21,788 nt of DNA from JAUSIF01 sp036556265 (GTDB lineage Bacteria; Pseudomonadota; Alphaproteobacteria; Rhizobiales; Xanthobacteraceae): assembly GCA_036556265.1 (NCBI GenBank), contig DATBJU010000057.1, positions 1 to 21,788 on the forward strand, given 5' to 3'. Shown one piece after another: positions 19,735 to 21,788 of the stretch. The notes beneath the pieces were generated by a model. It did not search any database and had not been told where the DNA came from. It saw nothing but the letters and a program-made list of their open reading frames with translations. The position numbers and the translations under genes are program-made. Positions within the stretch are counted from its first letter, which is position 1. Each line of letters starts with the position of its first letter.

Positions 19735-21714
19735 CTACTCCGCCGGTACAACCGCCGCCCGCTTCGCGCGTTGCGGTGCGCCGATGCGAAGTCGTCGGTC
19801 GGATAGAGAGAGCAGCCCCCCAAGCCCCATCAGCAGCGGACCGCACCAGATAAGCAGCACGAGTGGCTTCCAATAGACGCGTACCGAGGTGCGCAGGTCT
19901 TCGGAGTGGTCACCGATAGTGATGTAGAGTTGGCCGAGGCCGAACGTCTCGATCCCTGCCTCGGTCGTCGGCTGGTTGCGCGCGTTATATGTGCGCTTCG
20001 CCGGCTCGGCCACCGCAATCGTTACGCCTCCGCGCCGCACGTCAAAGCGGCCGAAGATCTCGCGCCAATTCGGCCCGCTGCGTCCGCTCAATTCCACGAA
20101 CGTCAGGTCGAAGCGCCCGATTGATACGCGATCACCTGGCCGCAGGGTGACAATGCGTTCCTCGCTCCAGCCGGTCTCAGCCACGACTCCGAGGAGTGCG
20201 ATTCCGATTCCGGCATGTGCAAGCACGCTGCCGAAGGCGGAGCGCGGCAGGCCCCTCGCCCGTGCAAGGGAATGAGCGAAGGGCGAGCGGAATAGCGCGA
20301 TGCGGTCGGCGAGCTCTGTCATGGCCCCCGCGATGGCAAACAGCGCCACGAGCAACGCGACCGCGGAGAGCAGCGGGCCACCGTCGATAAGATAGAGCGA
20401 GATCGCAGCCACGACGACGGCCAATGCCGCCGCGAAGGCAAGCCGTTGCGCGGCGCCCCAGGCATCGCTGCGTTTCCAGGCGAGCAGCGGGCCAGCCGGC
20501 ATGACGACAAGGAGCAGAAGAAACAGCGGCCCGACCGTGCGGTTGAAGAATGGGGCACCGACCGAAATCTTGTCGCCCGTCAGCGCCTCGAGTGCCAGCG
20601 GATAGAGTGTGCCGACCAGCACGGTCGCAGCCGCGGCCGTCAGCAGCATGTTGTTCAGAACGAGCGCTCCCTCCCGGGACACGGGCGCGAACAAGCCACC
20701 CGGCTTCAGCGAGGGTCCACGCCATGCAAACAATGCGAACGAGCCGCCGATGAAGACTGTGAGGATCGCAAGAATAAAGACGCCCCGCGCCGGATCATTG
20801 GCGAAGGTGTGTACCGAGGTGAGCACGCCCGAGCGCACGAGGAAGGTGCCGAGCAGCGACAGCGAGAAAGCAACGATCGCGAGCAGCACGGTCCAGACCT
20901 TGAGAGCGTCACGTTTCTCGACGATGAGCGCGGAATGCAGGAGCGCCGTGCCCGCGAGCCACGGCAGGACCGAAGCGTTTTCCACCGGATCCCAAAACCA
21001 GAAGCCGCCCCAGCCGAGCTCGTAATAGGCCCAATACGAACCCATCGCGATGCCGAGCGTCAGAAAGATCCAGGCCGCGAGCGCCCACGGTCGCACCCAC
21101 CTCGCCCAGGCTGCGTCGATCTTGCCTTCAAGGAGTGCGGCGACCGCGAACGCGAAGGCGACGGAGAAGCCGACGTAGCCGAGATAGAGAAGCGGCGGAT
21201 GGATCGCGAGGCCGAGGTCCTGAAGAATCGGATTGAGATCGCGGCCCTGGACGGGTGCGGGATCGAACCGCAGGAACGGATTCGAAGTGATGAGAATGAA
21301 GGAGATGAAGGCTGCGGCAGTCAATCCCTCGACGCCGAGCACGTTCGCGCGCAGCCGCGCCGGCAAGTTCGTCCCGAAGATCGCAACGAGTGCCGAGAAC
21401 AGCGCGAGCACAAGAACCCAGAGCAGCATCGAGCCCTCGTGATTCCCCCAAACGCCGGTGACCTTGTAGATCAGCGGCTTCGCCGAGTGCGAATTCTCGT
21501 AGACGTTTATGACGGAGAAGTCGGACGTAACGTAGAGCGCGATCAACCCGGCGAAGGCGAATGATACGAAGCCGAAGCCCGCGATCGCGACCGGCTCTGC
21601 CACACCCATCAGGGTCGCATCGTTCCGCGCCGCGCCCCAAGTCGGAACGGCGGCCTGCACCAACGTGAGCGCAAGCGCGAGTATGAGGGCGTAGTGCGCG
21701 AGCTCGGCGATCAT
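19735..21714 (-). CDS. ccmF: Haem lyase subunit CcmF/CycK
   Basis: CcmF is the polytopic inner-membrane subunit of the system I haem lyase that transfers haem from CcmE to apocytochrome c. From ATG 21714 the protein has about 659 residues, the normal length. It has many membrane helices and the expected motifs: GVWGNHEGSMLLW at about 87-99 (haem-handling region) and the tryptophan-rich WWD-type segment GWGGFWFWDPVENASVLPWL at about 240-260. Conserved His in LLHSALIVEKRD and the pair HPPLLYLGYVG provide axial ligands in the family. The frame continues to 21783, but the upstream part covers a hairpin and MIAELAHYAL is the usual N-terminus. The Shine-Dalgarno is weak (GGTTGGGAA). It is followed by ccmH; ccmE is expected just outside the right edge. 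Confidence 0.96.
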   Translation of the reverse strand: MIAELAHYALILALALTLVQAAVPTWGAARNDATLMGVAEPVAIAGFGFVSFAFAGLIALYVTSDFSVINVYENSHSAKPLIYKVTGVWGNHEGSMLLWVLVLALFSALVAIFGTNLPARLRANVLGVEGLTAAAFISFILITSNPFLRFDPAPVQGRDLNPILQDLGLAIHPPLLYLGYVGFSVAFAFAVAALLEGKIDAAWARWVRPWALAAWIFLTLGIAMGSYWAYYELGWGGFWFWDPVENASVLPWLAGTALLHSALIVEKRDALKVWTVLLAIVAFSLSLLGTFLVRSGVLTSVHTFANDPARGVFILAILTVFIGGSFALFAWRGPSLKPGGLFAPVSREGALVLNNMLLTAAAATVLVGTLYPLALEALTGDKISVGAPFFNRTVGPLFLLLLVVMPAGPLLAWKRSDAWGAAQRLAFAAALAVVVAAISLYLIDGGPLLSAVALLVALFAIAGAMTELADRIALFRSPFAHSLARARGLPRSAFGSVLAHAGIGIALLGVVAETGWSEERIVTLRPGDRVSIGRFDLTFVELSGRSGPNWREIFGRFDVRRGGVTIAVAEPAKRTYNARNQPTTEAGIETFGLGQLYITIGDHSEDLRTSVRVYWKPLVLLIWCGPLLMGLGGLLSLSDRRLRIGAPQRAKRAAVVPAE

Positions 21715-21746
21715 TTCCCAACCTCGATCGCGCCGAATTTCTTTCC

Positions 21747-21767
21747 CCTCTCCCCACCGGGGAGAGG
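21747..21767. repeat. Intergenic inverted repeat upstream of ccmF (REP-like)
   Basis: CCTCTCCCC (21747-21755) and GGGGAGAGG (21759-21767) form a perfect 9-bp stem with a 3-nt loop, 33 nt upstream of the ccmF start. CCTCTCCCC-type palindromes are, from memory, common intergenic repeats in Bradyrhizobium-like genomes. Only one copy lies in this window, so a dispersed family is inferred. Confidence 0.5.
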
Positions 21768-21788
21768 CTGCCGAGCCGCGCAAGCGGC

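Noticed and set aside
20446..21564. 372-codon open frame on the plus strand
   Set aside because: Antisense shadow of ccmF; charged, low-complexity Arg/Glu composition and no motif.

Overview
The window is GC-rich chromosomal DNA from an alphaproteobacterium, most likely of the order Rhizobiales (Hyphomicrobiales). This is inferred from the block ccmF(cycK)-ccmH(cycL)-degP-response regulator-histidine kinase-glnE on the minus strand, an order I know from rhizobia. DusA, a DUF1127 protein, a PleC/PdhS-like kinase and long antisense open frames typical of GC-rich genomes fit the same picture. No tRNA, rRNA, CRISPR array, prophage or insertion sequence was seen. LAYOUT. 1-1566 (minus): dusA (tRNA dihydrouridine synthase A, TTG start) followed 23 nt later by a TauE/SafE-type permease that runs off the left edge. 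1817-4564 (plus): a 422-residue single-pass membrane protein of unknown function, then a cation diffusion facilitator with an unusually long cytoplasmic tail. 4565-9875: an accessory-looking stretch of small genes. It holds small secreted proteins, a truncated AraC-type regulator, a SAM methyltransferase, DUF3455 and DUF1127 proteins, a 69-residue exported peptide, a minus-strand secreted protein with an internal 45-bp tandem duplication, and several very small ORFs including two consecutive membrane peptides. It also carries a dispersed intergenic repeat (two copies) that can fold into a hairpin, a hairpin placing a Shine-Dalgarno sequence in its loop and a start codon in its stem, and several clear terminators. 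10096-12396 (plus): a 766-residue PAS-containing membrane histidine kinase with no adjacent response regulator. 12417-21788 (minus): glnE, histidine kinase, OmpR-type regulator, degP, ccmH and ccmF, in that order left to right. HOW THE GENES FIT TOGETHER. The right half is housekeeping: cytochrome c maturation (haem ligation by CcmF/CcmH), periplasmic protein quality control (DegP), an envelope-type two-component pair with overlapping genes, and GlnE, which controls glutamine synthetase by adenylylation. CcmF and CcmH are translationally linked, the two-component genes overlap by 17 nt, and the kinase is 10 nt from glnE. A strong terminator separates degP from the two-component genes, so those should have their own promoter. 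The left and middle parts look like independent small transcription units. The best candidates for something undescribed are in 4665-9875: the paired hairpin repeats, the hairpin over the start of the 8435-8782 gene, and the micro-ORF cluster at 9112-9875 with its strong internal terminator.
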